DNA of 48,905 nt, from positions 1-48,905 of the forward strand of contig NYYU01000047.1 of assembly GCA_002685955.1 (NCBI GenBank), given 5' to 3'. The notes beneath the pieces were generated by a model. It saw only the letters and a list, made by a program, of their open reading frames with translations. It was not told the DNA's origin and did no database searches. Positions 9,523 to 17,991 of the stretch are shown one piece after another (the stretch's first letter is position 1; every line of letters starts with the position of its first letter). The position numbers were made by a program, and so were the translations under genes. This stretch comes from Parcubacteria group bacterium. GTDB taxonomy: Bacteria; Patescibacteriota; Minisyncoccia; Portnoybacterales; UBA2143.

Positions 9523-10167
9523 ATGAAAGTTGATTTATACAATCAAAAAGGCGAACAAGTTAGCAAGGTTGATTTGCCAGCCAAGATTTTTGATTTGGCT
9601 ATTAATCAGGATTTAGTTCATCAGGCCGTGGTAGCTCAAATGGCTAACGCCCGGGAAGCAATTGCTCATACTAAAGACAGAGGCGAAAGAAGAGGTGGCG
9701 GCCGCAAGCCTTGGCGACAAAAAGGAACGGGCCGAGCCCGCCATGGTTCAATCCGTTCACCAATTTGGCGAGGGGGCGGTATAACTTTCGGTCCAACCAG
9801 AGAGCGGGTTTTTACTAAAAAGATTAACAAGAAAATGAAAACCAAGGCCCTTTTTATGGCTTTATCTTCTAAAGTTAAAGATAAAGAAATGATTTTATTG
9901 GATAAATTAGAATTGGCTCAAGGCAAAACTAAGCAAATAGTCAACATTTTTAATGATTTAAAATCCAAAGTTGAAAAGAATTTAGATAAAGGTCTTTTAA
10001 TTGTTTTGCCTCAGAGTGATCAAAAATTATTCAGAGCAGCTAACAATCTGCCTAAGGTAGATGTGATCAGAGCGGATAGTTTAAATGTGGTAGATGTTTT
10101 AAAGTATAAATATCTTTTAATGCTTCAAGAGGCGATCAAAGTAATTGAGAAAACATATGTTAAATAA
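9523..10167 (+). CDS. rplD: 50S ribosomal protein L4
   Basis: GGGRKPWRQKGTGRARHGSIRSPIWRGGGITFGP. Confidence 0.97.
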   Translation: MKVDLYNQKGEQVSKVDLPAKIFDLAINQDLVHQAVVAQMANAREAIAHTKDRGERRGGGRKPWRQKGTGRARHGSIRSPIWRGGGITFGPTRERVFTKKINKKMKTKALFMALSSKVKDKEMILLDKLELAQGKTKQIVNIFNDLKSKVEKNLDKGLLIVLPQSDQKLFRAANNLPKVDVIRADSLNVVDVLKYKYLLMLQEAIKVIEKTYVK

Positions 10168-10280
10168 ATTTTCAATATCCAATAACCAATATTCATTCAA
10201 TAACCAATATTCAAACATTCAATTATTGATTATTAATTTATTGAATGTTGAATGGGTGTTGAATGTTGGATATTGAGAAT
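10168..10280. repeat. Family B ATTCAATATT-rich imperfect palindrome
   Basis: TTCAATATCCAATAACCAATATTCATTCAATAACC ... TTGAATGTTGAATGGGTGTTGAATGTTGGATATTGAG. Confidence 0.8.
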
Positions 10281-10289
10281 TGTAAGTTT

Positions 10290-10745
10290 ATGACCTTATT
10301 AAGCAGATTCAAAAAGAAAGTCCCGACGTCCCCGAGGTTTCACTCGGGATCCCGATCTAGCATCGGGGAAGGTCGGGATCCCGACTCAAAAGACGTCGGG
10401 AAGGAACCTCTTGCCAAGAGGCCTGTTAGAGTTGTTAATAAAAAACAAACAGTTAAAGCTTATCAAATTATTAAACAACCTCATATTACAGAAAAAGCAA
10501 CTTGGCTAGCCGAACAAAACAAGCATGTTTTTAGGGTGGCTGCTAAGACTAATAAGATTGAGATAAAAAAAGCAATTGAAGGGCTTTATAGAGTTAAGGT
10601 TGATCGAGTTCGAATAATTCATATTGCTCCTAAAAAAAGACGTTTGGGCCGCCATCAGGGTTATCACCAAGGATTAAAACAAGGATTTAAAAAAGCCATC
10701 GTTACCTTGAAAAAAGGCCAAAAGATAGAATTATTAGCTAAATAA
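10290..10745 (+). CDS. rplW: 50S ribosomal protein L23 with repeat-derived N-terminal extension
   Basis: [52 protein letters not shown]; the longer ORF start at 10263 lies in repeat B. Confidence 0.95.
   Translation: MTLLSRFKKKVPTSPRFHSGSRSSIGEGRDPDSKDVGKEPLAKRPVRVVNKKQTVKAYQIIKQPHITEKATWLAEQNKHVFRVAAKTNKIEIKKAIEGLYRVKVDRVRIIHIAPKKRRLGRHQGYHQGLKQGFKKAIVTLKKGQKIELLAK
10321..10401 (+). repeat. Family C palindromic element, in frame in rplW (81 bp)
   Basis: Outer arms TCCCGACGTC(10321-10330)/GACGTCGGGA(10392-10401); nested CCCGAG/CTCGGG, ATCCCGAT/ATCGGG and GGTCGGGATCCCGAC. Confidence 0.88.
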
Positions 10746-10746
10746 T

Positions 10747-11592
10747 ATGAAGAGATATAAGCCAACAACGCCCGGCCGCCGAGGCATGACTTCAGTAGAT
10801 TTTTCCGGGCTAACCAAAACTAAACCGGCTAAAAAACTAACTAAAAAATTAGTTCAAAAGGCCGGCCGGGGTTATCGCGGCCGCATTACGGTTCGCCATC
10901 GAGGGGGCGGCCATAAAAGAAAGTATCGTTTGATTGATTTTAAGCGTTTTGATCGGATTGATATTCCGGCTAAGGTGGCTTCTATTGAATATGATCCTAA
11001 CCGAAGCTCTTTTATTGCTTTATTAAATTACGTTGACGGAGTTAAAAGATATATTCTAGCGCCCGAAGGTCTTAAGGTTGGTCATCAAGTTATTTGTCAG
11101 GAAAAAGCGCCTTTAAAGACTGGCAATCGGATGGCTTTAAAAAATCTTTCAGTTGGCACTCAGGTTTACAATGTTGAACTTTTACCCCGTAAAGGCGGTC
11201 AATTGGTTCGTTCAGCTGGCGGCTCTGCTCAGGTCATGGCTAATGAGGGCGGCTATACCCACTTAAAATTATCTTCCAGTGAAGTTAGGATGGTTAAAGA
11301 TACTTGTTTGGCCAGCATTGGACAATTAAGTAATTTAGAGCATAATACAGTAGTGATTGGTAAAGCCGGCCGCAACCGCTGGATGGGGCGCCGACCAACT
11401 GTTCGTGGTTCAGCCATGAATCCGGTTGATCATCCTCACGGCGGAGGAGAAAATCGCCAGTCAATTGGTTTGAGAAAAGGGCCTAAAACGCCTTGGGGCA
11501 AATTAGCTTATGGAGTTAAGACTCGAAAAAAGAAAAAGGCCAGCAATAAGTTAATTATTAAAAGAAGAATTAAGAAGAAAAAAAAGAGATAA
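10747..11592 (+). CDS. rplB: 50S ribosomal protein L2
   Basis: [28 protein letters not shown]...[22 protein letters not shown]. Confidence 0.98.
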   Translation: MKRYKPTTPGRRGMTSVDFSGLTKTKPAKKLTKKLVQKAGRGYRGRITVRHRGGGHKRKYRLIDFKRFDRIDIPAKVASIEYDPNRSSFIALLNYVDGVKRYILAPEGLKVGHQVICQEKAPLKTGNRMALKNLSVGTQVYNVELLPRKGGQLVRSAGGSAQVMANEGGYTHLKLSSSEVRMVKDTCLASIGQLSNLEHNTVVIGKAGRNRWMGRRPTVRGSAMNPVDHPHGGGENRQSIGLRKGPKTPWGKLAYGVKTRKKKKASNKLIIKRRIKKKKKR

Positions 11593-11596
11593 AAAT

Positions 11597-11881
11597 ATGT
11601 CACGTTCACTTAAAAAAGGTCCCTATGTTGATGAAAAGCTATTGAAAAAAGTAGCTAATTTAAAGTCGGGCGATAAAGTAGTGATTAAAACATGGGCTCG
11701 GGCCTGTACCATCACACCGGCCATGGTTGGTTTTACTTTTGGGGTTCATAATGGCAAAGAACATCTTAGGGTCTTTGTTACCGAAGACATGGTTGGTCAT
11801 AAATTAGGTGAATTCTCTCCAACCAGAAAATTTGTTAAGCATGGCGGTAAAATACAGCGTGAACAGGAAAAAGGGAAATAA
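11597..11881 (+). CDS. rpsS: 30S ribosomal protein S19
   Basis: [19 protein letters not shown]...[18 protein letters not shown]. Confidence 0.97.
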   Translation: MSRSLKKGPYVDEKLLKKVANLKSGDKVVIKTWARACTITPAMVGFTFGVHNGKEHLRVFVTEDMVGHKLGEFSPTRKFVKHGGKIQREQEKGK

Positions 11882-11883
11882 AT

Positions 11884-12444
11884 ATGGCTATTAAAGCAAA
11901 GTTAAAACATTTAAGAATATCGCCCAGAAAAGTGAGATTGGTCGCCAACCTCATTAACAAGATGGGGGTGATTGAGGCTGAAAAACAGTTAAAGTTTTTA
12001 CCCAAAAGATCGGCTCGGCCAATTTTAAAGCTTTTAAATTCAGCCGTGGCTAATGCTCGGCATAACGATAATTTAGCTAAAGAAGATCTTTATGTAGATC
12101 AGGTTGTGGTTGAAGCGGGGCCTGTTTTAAAGCGTTGGCGAGCTCGAGCCATGGGTCGGGCCGCTCCTATTTGGAAAAGAACCAGTCATATTGCCATTAC
12201 TCTACAAGCCCGGTCAGGGGCCAAGGTTCAAGAGCCGGTTAAAACAGAGACCGAATCAGTCAGCCAGTCAGTTGAACAGGTCGTAGATACCGTAGATACT
12301 AAAAAGGAAAAGGGATTTGATAAGAAAACAAAAGCGATTCATCCTAAAAAACCCTATGATACAACCTCTCAATCAAAGAAAAAGTTCTTTAGCCGTCAAA
12401 CTTTGGGTAATGCTAAAAAGCTTTTCAGAAGAAAAAGCATATAG
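11884..12444 (+). CDS. rplV: 50S ribosomal protein L22 with C-terminal extension
   Basis: KLKHLRISPRKVRLVANLINKM...GPVLKRWRARAMGRAAPIWKRTSHIAITL; about 70 extra C-terminal aa. Confidence 0.96.
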   Translation: MAIKAKLKHLRISPRKVRLVANLINKMGVIEAEKQLKFLPKRSARPILKLLNSAVANARHNDNLAKEDLYVDQVVVEAGPVLKRWRARAMGRAAPIWKRTSHIAITLQARSGAKVQEPVKTETESVSQSVEQVVDTVDTKKEKGFDKKTKAIHPKKPYDTTSQSKKKFFSRQTLGNAKKLFRRKSI

Positions 12445-12446
12445 TT

Positions 12447-13100
12447 ATGGGACATAAAGTACATCCATACATTTTTCGAATAGGCTCAGTTTATACTTGG
12501 AAATCACGCTGGTTTAGTCGAAAAAAATACAGTAAATTTTTAAAACAAGATGTTATCTTGCGCGCTTTTATTACTAAAAAATTGGAAAAAGCAGGGGTTA
12601 ATTCAGTGGAAATAGAGCGTTCGGCTAATTCCATCAATATTATTGTTAAAACTGCTCGGCCCGGATTAGTTATTGGTCGAGGCGGCGGCGGCATTGAAGA
12701 ACTTAAAAAAGAAATTAAAAAACTTTTTGAAAAAAAGACTCCAGAATTAGCCAAAACAGAGATCCGTTTGGAAATTGAAGAAGTTAAACAGCCGACCGCT
12801 CAGGCAAATATTGTTGCGATGGATTTAGCCGGTCAGATAGAAAGGCGTTTTCCTTATCGACGAGTGATTAAGCAGGGCCTGGATAAGATTATGACTAATC
12901 AAGAAATCAAAGGAGCCAAGATAATGATTAAAGGCAGATTAAATGGGAATGAGATTGCTCGAAAAGAATGGTTAAGCAAAGGGAGAATTCCCTTGCAAAC
13001 CTTACGCTCTAACATTGACTATGCTCAAGCAACTGCTTACACTAGCTATGGGACAGTTGGCATAACCATTTGGATTTATAAAGGAGACATCTTCGATTAA
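12447..13100 (+). CDS. rpsC: 30S ribosomal protein S3
   Basis: MGHKVHPYIFRIG...IIVKTARPGLVIGRGGGGIEELKKEI. Confidence 0.97.
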   Translation: MGHKVHPYIFRIGSVYTWKSRWFSRKKYSKFLKQDVILRAFITKKLEKAGVNSVEIERSANSINIIVKTARPGLVIGRGGGGIEELKKEIKKLFEKKTPELAKTEIRLEIEEVKQPTAQANIVAMDLAGQIERRFPYRRVIKQGLDKIMTNQEIKGAKIMIKGRLNGNEIARKEWLSKGRIPLQTLRSNIDYAQATAYTSYGTVGITIWIYKGDIFD

Positions 13101-13132
13101 TTCCCAAGAAATGTTAAATTTTTTCGCGCTAC

Positions 13133-13216
13133 GAAAACTAAATTTTTAGATCACTTATCCCTACCCTCGCTTTGCTCGGGCGCACGCCCACACCTGTGAT
13201 CTAAAAATCTGTTTTC
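13133..13216. repeat. Family A MITE-like element (84-bp version)
   Basis: GAAAACTAAATTTTTAGATCAC...GTGATCTAAAAATCTGTTTTC inverted terminal arms around CTTATCCCTACCCTCGCTTTGCTCGGGCGCACGCCCACAC. Confidence 0.88.
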
Positions 13217-13261
13217 TTCGCGCTTTAAAAATTAAAAATTAAAAATTAGAAATTTTAATTC

Positions 13262-13672
13262 ATGTTAGCTCCAAAAAAAGTAAAACATCGTAAATGGCAA
13301 AAAGGCCGCCGACGCAATAAAGGGAAAGAAAGCCGAGGAACGCAGGTGTCTTTTGGCAGTTATGGTTTAAAGATTATGGAACCTTGCTGGATGACGGCTC
13401 GGCAGATTGAGGCCGCCCGGCGAGCCATGACCAGATATGTCCAACGAGGCGGTAAAATCTGGATTAGGATTTTTCCTGACAAGCCCGTAACTAAAAAAGG
13501 CATTGAGGTTCCCATGGGCGGCGGCAAGGGCAGTGTTGACCATTATGTTTCTCCGGTTAAGGCCGGTCGGATTATCTTTGAAATGGATGGTGTTTCAGAA
13601 GACATGGCTCGAGAGGCGATGAGAAAAGCGGGCCATAAATTACCGGTTAAAACAAAATTTATTGTTAAATAA
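13262..13672 (+). CDS. rplP: 50S ribosomal protein L16
   Basis: [58 protein letters not shown]. Confidence 0.97.
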   Translation: MLAPKKVKHRKWQKGRRRNKGKESRGTQVSFGSYGLKIMEPCWMTARQIEAARRAMTRYVQRGGKIWIRIFPDKPVTKKGIEVPMGGGKGSVDHYVSPVKAGRIIFEMDGVSEDMAREAMRKAGHKLPVKTKFIVK

Positions 13673-13675
13673 TTT

Positions 13676-13870
13676 ATGAAAATTAAAGAATTACGCCAAA
13701 AAACAGAAAGGGAACTAAACGATCTATTAACTGAGTATCAGTATAAGTCAGGCCAGCTTAAGTTTGACTTAGCTTCTAAAAAGCTTAAGAATGTTAAACA
13801 AATTAAGGAATTGCGCCGGGATATAGCTAGAATTAAAACCATTTTAAAGAAAGATTCTAAAAAAGATTAA
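13676..13870 (+). CDS. rpmC: 50S ribosomal protein L29
   Basis: MKIKELRQKTERELNDLLTEYQ...ELRRDIARIKTIL. Confidence 0.93.
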   Translation: MKIKELRQKTERELNDLLTEYQYKSGQLKFDLASKKLKNVKQIKELRRDIARIKTILKKDSKKD

Positions 13871-13872
13871 TC

Positions 13873-14151
13873 ATGGACAAAGAGAAAAAACAATTAAAGA
13901 AAACCCGTCTTTTAAAGGGTGTCGTGGTCAGCGATAAAATGGATAAAACCATTACAGTTTTAGTTAATCGCTATAAAAAGCATCCTAAGTATAAGAAGCG
14001 CTATAAGATTAGCAAAAAATACAAGGTTGATGATCGGGATAATAAATATAAGAAAGGCGATTTAGTAATTATTCAGGGTTGTAGGCCAATTAGTAAAGAT
14101 AAAAGATGGACAGTAAAGGGCTTGGTTGGAAATTCTGAGGCAAAGCCGTAG
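13873..14151 (+). CDS. rpsQ: 30S ribosomal protein S17
   Basis: LKGVVVSDKMDKTITVLVNRYKKHPKYKKRYKISKKYKVDDRDNKYKKGDLVIIQGCRPISKDKRWTV. Confidence 0.95.
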   Translation: MDKEKKQLKKTRLLKGVVVSDKMDKTITVLVNRYKKHPKYKKRYKISKKYKVDDRDNKYKKGDLVIIQGCRPISKDKRWTVKGLVGNSEAKP

Positions 14152-14174
14152 GAATTTCCAATACCAAACCTTTA
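14114..14174. repeat. Family E palindrome overlapping the rpsQ 3' end
   Basis: TAAAGGGCTTGGTTGGAAATTC(14114-14135)/GAATTTCCAATACCAAACCTTTA(14152-14174). Confidence 0.85.
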
Positions 14175-14279
14175 CCCGCCCAAATTTTCGCCTTGCGAAA
14201 AATTGTGGCGGGTAGCGATTTTACAGCTAAATTTATCTCACTAAATAAATTTAGTTCGTAAATTTAGGCAAAATAGCTA
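14172..14279. repeat. GC hairpin plus family D AT-rich palindrome upstream of rplN
   Basis: ACCCGCC-caAATTTTCGC-ctt-GCGAAAAATTgt-GGCGGGT, then AGCGATTTT...AAATTTAT...ATAAATTT...AAAATAGCT. Confidence 0.75.
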
Positions 14280-14644
14280 TGATACAAGCCGGCACCAAAT
14301 TAAAAGTAGCTGATAATACTGGAGCTAAAATGATCCAGTGTTTTAAGGTTTTAGGCGGTAGTCGTCGGCGCTATGCTCAAATCGGCGATATTGTCGTTGC
14401 TTCAGTCAAGTTAGCTGAGCCAAGAAAGTCGGTTGAAAAGAAAGATATTGTTAAGGCCGTAATTGTCAGACAAAGCCAGGCCTTCCGCCGAACTGATGGT
14501 TCCTATATTCGTTTTGATGAAAACGCTGCGGTGATTATTGAAGGGTTTAATCCTAAGGGCGGTCGTATTTTTGGACCGGTGACCAGAGAATTAAAAGAAA
14601 AAGGGTTTGATAAAATCGTTTCATTAGCGCCCGAAGTGCTTTAA
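14279..14644 (+). CDS. rplN: 50S ribosomal protein L14
   Basis: [44 protein letters not shown]. Confidence 0.97.
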   Translation: MIQAGTKLKVADNTGAKMIQCFKVLGGSRRRYAQIGDIVVASVKLAEPRKSVEKKDIVKAVIVRQSQAFRRTDGSYIRFDENAAVIIEGFNPKGGRIFGPVTRELKEKGFDKIVSLAPEVL

Positions 14645-14648
14645 ATTT

Positions 14649-14954
14649 ATGAAGATTAAAAAAGGTGATCAGGTTTTAGTAATAAGCGGGAAAGACAAAG
14701 GGAAAAAAGCCAAAGTTTTGGAAGCTTTTCCAGTTGAAGAAAAGATTGTAGTTCAAGGAGTTAATATTGTCCGTAAGCATCGTCGGCCTAAAAATGAAAA
14801 AGAAAAAGGTCAGATTGTTGAAATCCCTAAAGCAATTAGCGTGTCTAATGTTAAATTGGTCTGTCCTAAATGCGGCAAGCCGGCGCGAGTTGGTTATCAA
14901 TTGACAGAAAAGACAAAGTATCGCATTTGTAAAAAATGTCAACAAGAAGTATAA
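14649..14954 (+). CDS. rplX: 50S ribosomal protein L24
   Basis: MKIKKGDQVLVISGKDKGKKAKVLEAFP...VNIVRKHRRP. Confidence 0.97.
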   Translation: MKIKKGDQVLVISGKDKGKKAKVLEAFPVEEKIVVQGVNIVRKHRRPKNEKEKGQIVEIPKAISVSNVKLVCPKCGKPARVGYQLTEKTKYRICKKCQQEV

Positions 14955-14956
14955 AT

Positions 14957-15505
14957 ATGCGTTTAAAGGATAAATACATTAAACAAGTTGTTCCAGCCCT
15001 TAAAGAGAAATTAGATTGTCAAAATGACTTGGCTGTGCCCAGGGTGGTTAAGGTTGTGATTAATACCGGATTTAATCCTAAAGACAAGGATGAGAAAGCC
15101 CAAAAGGAAATTATGGACAGCTTAACTTCAATTGCCGGTCAAAAAACAGTTATTTGCCAGGCTAAAAAGTCAGAAGCTGGTTTTAAAATTAGACAAGGTA
15201 TGCCTATTGGAGTTAAGGTTACTTTAAGAGGTAGACGGATGTATGATTTTTTGGATAGGTTGATTCATATTGCTCTGCCTCGTAGTCGTGATTTCCGCGG
15301 TTTGCCTCAGAAGAATGTTGATCAGGCTGGTAATTTAAATATTGGCGTTAAAGAACAGATTATCTTTCCAGAGATTTCAGCTGAAAATACTAGAAGTATT
15401 TTTGGTTTAGAAATTGCTGTGGTAACCACAGCTAAAAGTCGTCCGGAAGGAATAGGGTTATTCAAATTAATGGGATTTCCTATAAAGGGCTTGGTTGAAA
15501 AGTAA
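14957..15505 (+). CDS. rplE: 50S ribosomal protein L5
   Basis: [15 protein letters not shown]...[32 protein letters not shown]; start shifted from 14936. Confidence 0.96.
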   Translation: MRLKDKYIKQVVPALKEKLDCQNDLAVPRVVKVVINTGFNPKDKDEKAQKEIMDSLTSIAGQKTVICQAKKSEAGFKIRQGMPIGVKVTLRGRRMYDFLDRLIHIALPRSRDFRGLPQKNVDQAGNLNIGVKEQIIFPEISAENTRSIFGLEIAVVTTAKSRPEGIGLFKLMGFPIKGLVEK

Positions 15506-15541
15506 TTTTCAATACCAAACCTTTATCCGCCTAAGGCGGAT
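15483..15541. repeat. Family E palindrome overlapping the rplE 3' end, plus GC hairpin
   Basis: TAAAGGGCTTGGTTGAAAA(15483-15501)/TTTTCAATACCAAACCTTTA(15506-15525), then ATCCGCC-taa-GGCGGAT. Confidence 0.85.
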
Positions 15542-15554
15542 ACACAAAACATTT

Positions 15555-15740
15555 ATGGCTAAAAAATCAGTTATCGCTAGGTCGCAGAAAAAACCTAAAT
15601 TCTCAAGTCGAGCTACTCGACGTTGTTTCCGTTGCGGGAGAAAAAAGGGATATTTGCGACAGTTTGATTTGTGCCGGATCTGTTTTAGGGAGTTAGCTAA
15701 TAAAGGGGAAATCCCTGGCGTAAAGAAAAGTAGCTGGTAG
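15555..15740 (+). CDS. rpsZ: 30S ribosomal protein S14 type Z (zinc-binding)
   Basis: [39 protein letters not shown]; true start MAKKS at 15555. Confidence 0.95.
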   Translation: MAKKSVIARSQKKPKFSSRATRRCFRCGRKKGYLRQFDLCRICFRELANKGEIPGVKKSSW

Positions 15741-15754
15741 TTCGTATACGAAAT

Positions 15755-16144
15755 ATGACTGATCCAATTTCTGACATGTTAACCAGAATAAGGAATGCTC
15801 AAGCCGTTCAACATCAAACGGTGGTTATTCCTTTTTCTAAACTTAAATTTAGCTTAGCCAAAATTTTAGAAAAACAAGGCATTGTTGGCAAGGTAGTTAG
15901 TCAAGGCCGGAAGGTAAAGAAAGTAATGGAAATTGAGTTAAAATATGAACAAGGCCGTTCCACAGTAGATACCTTAAAAAGAATTAGCAAGCCAGGTCGG
16001 AGAATCTATGTTAAAAAGGATGAATTAAAGCCAATTAGGCAAGGTTATGGCCTAATCATCATCTCAACTTCTCAAGGATTAATGACCAATGAACAAGCTA
16101 GGAAAAAAGGCTTGGGCGGAGAAGTGATTTGTGAAATCTATTAA
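15755..16144 (+). CDS. rpsH: 30S ribosomal protein S8
   Basis: MTDPISDMLTRIRNAQAVQHQTVVIPFSKLK...GLIIISTSQGLMTNEQARKKGLGGEVICEIY. Confidence 0.97.
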   Translation: MTDPISDMLTRIRNAQAVQHQTVVIPFSKLKFSLAKILEKQGIVGKVVSQGRKVKKVMEIELKYEQGRSTVDTLKRISKPGRRIYVKKDELKPIRQGYGLIIISTSQGLMTNEQARKKGLGGEVICEIY

Positions 16145-16145
16145 C

Positions 16146-16688
16146 ATGAGTAGAATCGGCAAACAACCCATTATTATCCCGGAAAAAGTTGAAGTTAAAA
16201 TTGACCAGGATAATATCATAGTTAAAGGGCCCCGAGGGGAGCTTAAGCAAGTTATTCCTTTTCAAATAGAGGTCAGTTTAAAGGATAAAGAATTAATTGT
16301 TAAGCCTCGTCCGGGGTCTAAAGGCGTTTCCGCTTTTTGGGGGTTATCCAGAGCCTTAATTTTTAACATGGTTAAGGGAGTGACTGATGGATTTGAAAAG
16401 AAACTGGAAATTGAAGGAGTTGGTTATCGAGTCGCTCTTCAGGATAATAAGTTAGTTCTTAATTTAGGATTTTCTCATCCCATAGAGATTGAAGCGCCGG
16501 CCGGCATTGAATTTAATGTAGAAAAAAACCTAATTACTGTGGCTGGCCCAGATAAGCAATTGGTGGGCCAGGTGGCCGCTAAAATCAGAGATCAGCGCAA
16601 ACCAGAGCCTTATAAGGGTAAAGGGATTCATTATTTAGGCGAAGTGATTAGAAAAAAAGCCGGTAAAAAAGCAGTTGGCACTGAGTAA
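16146..16688 (+). CDS. rplF: 50S ribosomal protein L6
   Basis: [33 protein letters not shown]...[22 protein letters not shown]. Confidence 0.97.
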   Translation: MSRIGKQPIIIPEKVEVKIDQDNIIVKGPRGELKQVIPFQIEVSLKDKELIVKPRPGSKGVSAFWGLSRALIFNMVKGVTDGFEKKLEIEGVGYRVALQDNKLVLNLGFSHPIEIEAPAGIEFNVEKNLITVAGPDKQLVGQVAAKIRDQRKPEPYKGKGIHYLGEVIRKKAGKKAVGTE

Positions 16689-16692
16689 TACA

Positions 16693-17043
16693 ATGAAAAA
16701 AGAACAAGTTAAGCGCCAGCGGCGTCACAAGAAAATTAGAGCAAAAATTAAAGGAACAGCTAGTCGTCCTCGGCTTTGCGTTTTTCGAAGCAATCAACAT
16801 ATCTATGTTCAGTTAATTGACGATCAAAAAGGGAAAACTTTAATGAGTTGCAGCGATTTTGAGATTAAAAAGCAAAAGACATTAACTAAGTTAGAGCTGG
16901 CTAAGGAAATTGGTCTGGCTTTAGCTAAAAAAGCTCTCAAGGAAGAGATTAGAAAAATTGTTTTTGACCGAGCTGGGTATAAGTATCATGGCAGAATTAA
17001 AGCTATTGCTGATGGAGCTAGGGAGGGCGGATTAGAGTTTTAA
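16693..17043 (+). CDS. rplR: 50S ribosomal protein L18
   Basis: [37 protein letters not shown]...[24 protein letters not shown]. Confidence 0.96.
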   Translation: MKKEQVKRQRRHKKIRAKIKGTASRPRLCVFRSNQHIYVQLIDDQKGKTLMSCSDFEIKKQKTLTKLELAKEIGLALAKKALKEEIRKIVFDRAGYKYHGRIKAIADGAREGGLEF

Positions 17044-17054
17044 TTTATAAATAT

Positions 17055-17516
17055 ATGGCATTTCAACCGCAATTAGAAAAAACTGAATATGATCAAAAGT
17101 TATTGGATGTGGCTCGGGTAGTGCGAGTGGTAGCCGGCGGCCGACGCTTTAGATTTCGGGCGGTGGTAGTTATTGGCAATCGCAAAGGCAAAGTAGGCGT
17201 AGGCGTGGCTAAGGGTCAGGATGTTAGTTTAGCCGTTGAAAAGGCAGTATCTGACGCTAAAAAGAATTTAATTAAAGTCGTCTTAATTAAAGGAACTATT
17301 CCTCATACAGTTGAGGCTAAATTTAATAGCGCTAAGGTTTTATTAAAGCCGGGCGTTAAAGGAGGCGGCATTGTAGCTGGTGGAGCTATTCGAGTCATCT
17401 GTGATTTGGTTGGCGTAGATAACATTTCTGGAAAGATTATAGGTAAGACCAAGAATAAGTTAAATAATGCTCGAGCGACTATTGTTGCTTTGCAAAGATT
17501 AAAGCCAATAAAATAA
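17055..17516 (+). CDS. rpsE: 30S ribosomal protein S5
   Basis: VARVVRVVAGGRRFRFRAVVVIGNRKGKVGVGVAKGQDVSLAVEKAV. Confidence 0.97.
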   Translation: MAFQPQLEKTEYDQKLLDVARVVRVVAGGRRFRFRAVVVIGNRKGKVGVGVAKGQDVSLAVEKAVSDAKKNLIKVVLIKGTIPHTVEAKFNSAKVLLKPGVKGGGIVAGGAIRVICDLVGVDNISGKIIGKTKNKLNNARATIVALQRLKPIK

Positions 17517-17517
17517 C

Positions 17518-17991
17518 ATGCAATTACATCAATTAAAATCTAAACATAAAAGAGATTCCCGTAAGCGGGTTGGCCGCGGCGGCAAAAAAGGCACTTATTC
17601 CGGACGAGGCAATAAAGGACAAAAATCTCGGGCTGGTAGCAAGCCCAGGCCTGATTTTGCCGGAGGCAGCACTCCTTTAAGTATCCAATTGCCTAAAAAA
17701 AGAGGCCAGTCAGGCAAGGTTGATATCAAGCGGGGAGTAAAGTTGGCTCGATTGCGTTCTAAGCCAGTTGTTTTGAATTTAAAAGATATTGAAAAAAGAT
17801 TTAAAAAAGGCGAGGCGGTTTCTTTAAAGAGCTTGTTGAAAAAAGGATTGATTGCTAGAATAAAAGGCAGAATGCCTTCAGTCAAGATTTTAGGCCAGAG
17901 TGAATCAAAAAACACAATGATTTTTGAAGGTCGGGGGTTTAAATATTCAAAAGCAGCTCAGCATAAAATAAGTATTAAACCAAAAAAATAA
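17518..17991 (+). CDS. rplO: 50S ribosomal protein L15
   Basis: MQLHQLKSKHKRDSRKRVGRGGKKGTYSGRGNKGQKSRAG. Confidence 0.97.
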   Translation: MQLHQLKSKHKRDSRKRVGRGGKKGTYSGRGNKGQKSRAGSKPRPDFAGGSTPLSIQLPKKRGQSGKVDIKRGVKLARLRSKPVVLNLKDIEKRFKKGEAVSLKSLLKKGLIARIKGRMPSVKILGQSESKNTMIFEGRGFKYSKAAQHKISIKPKK

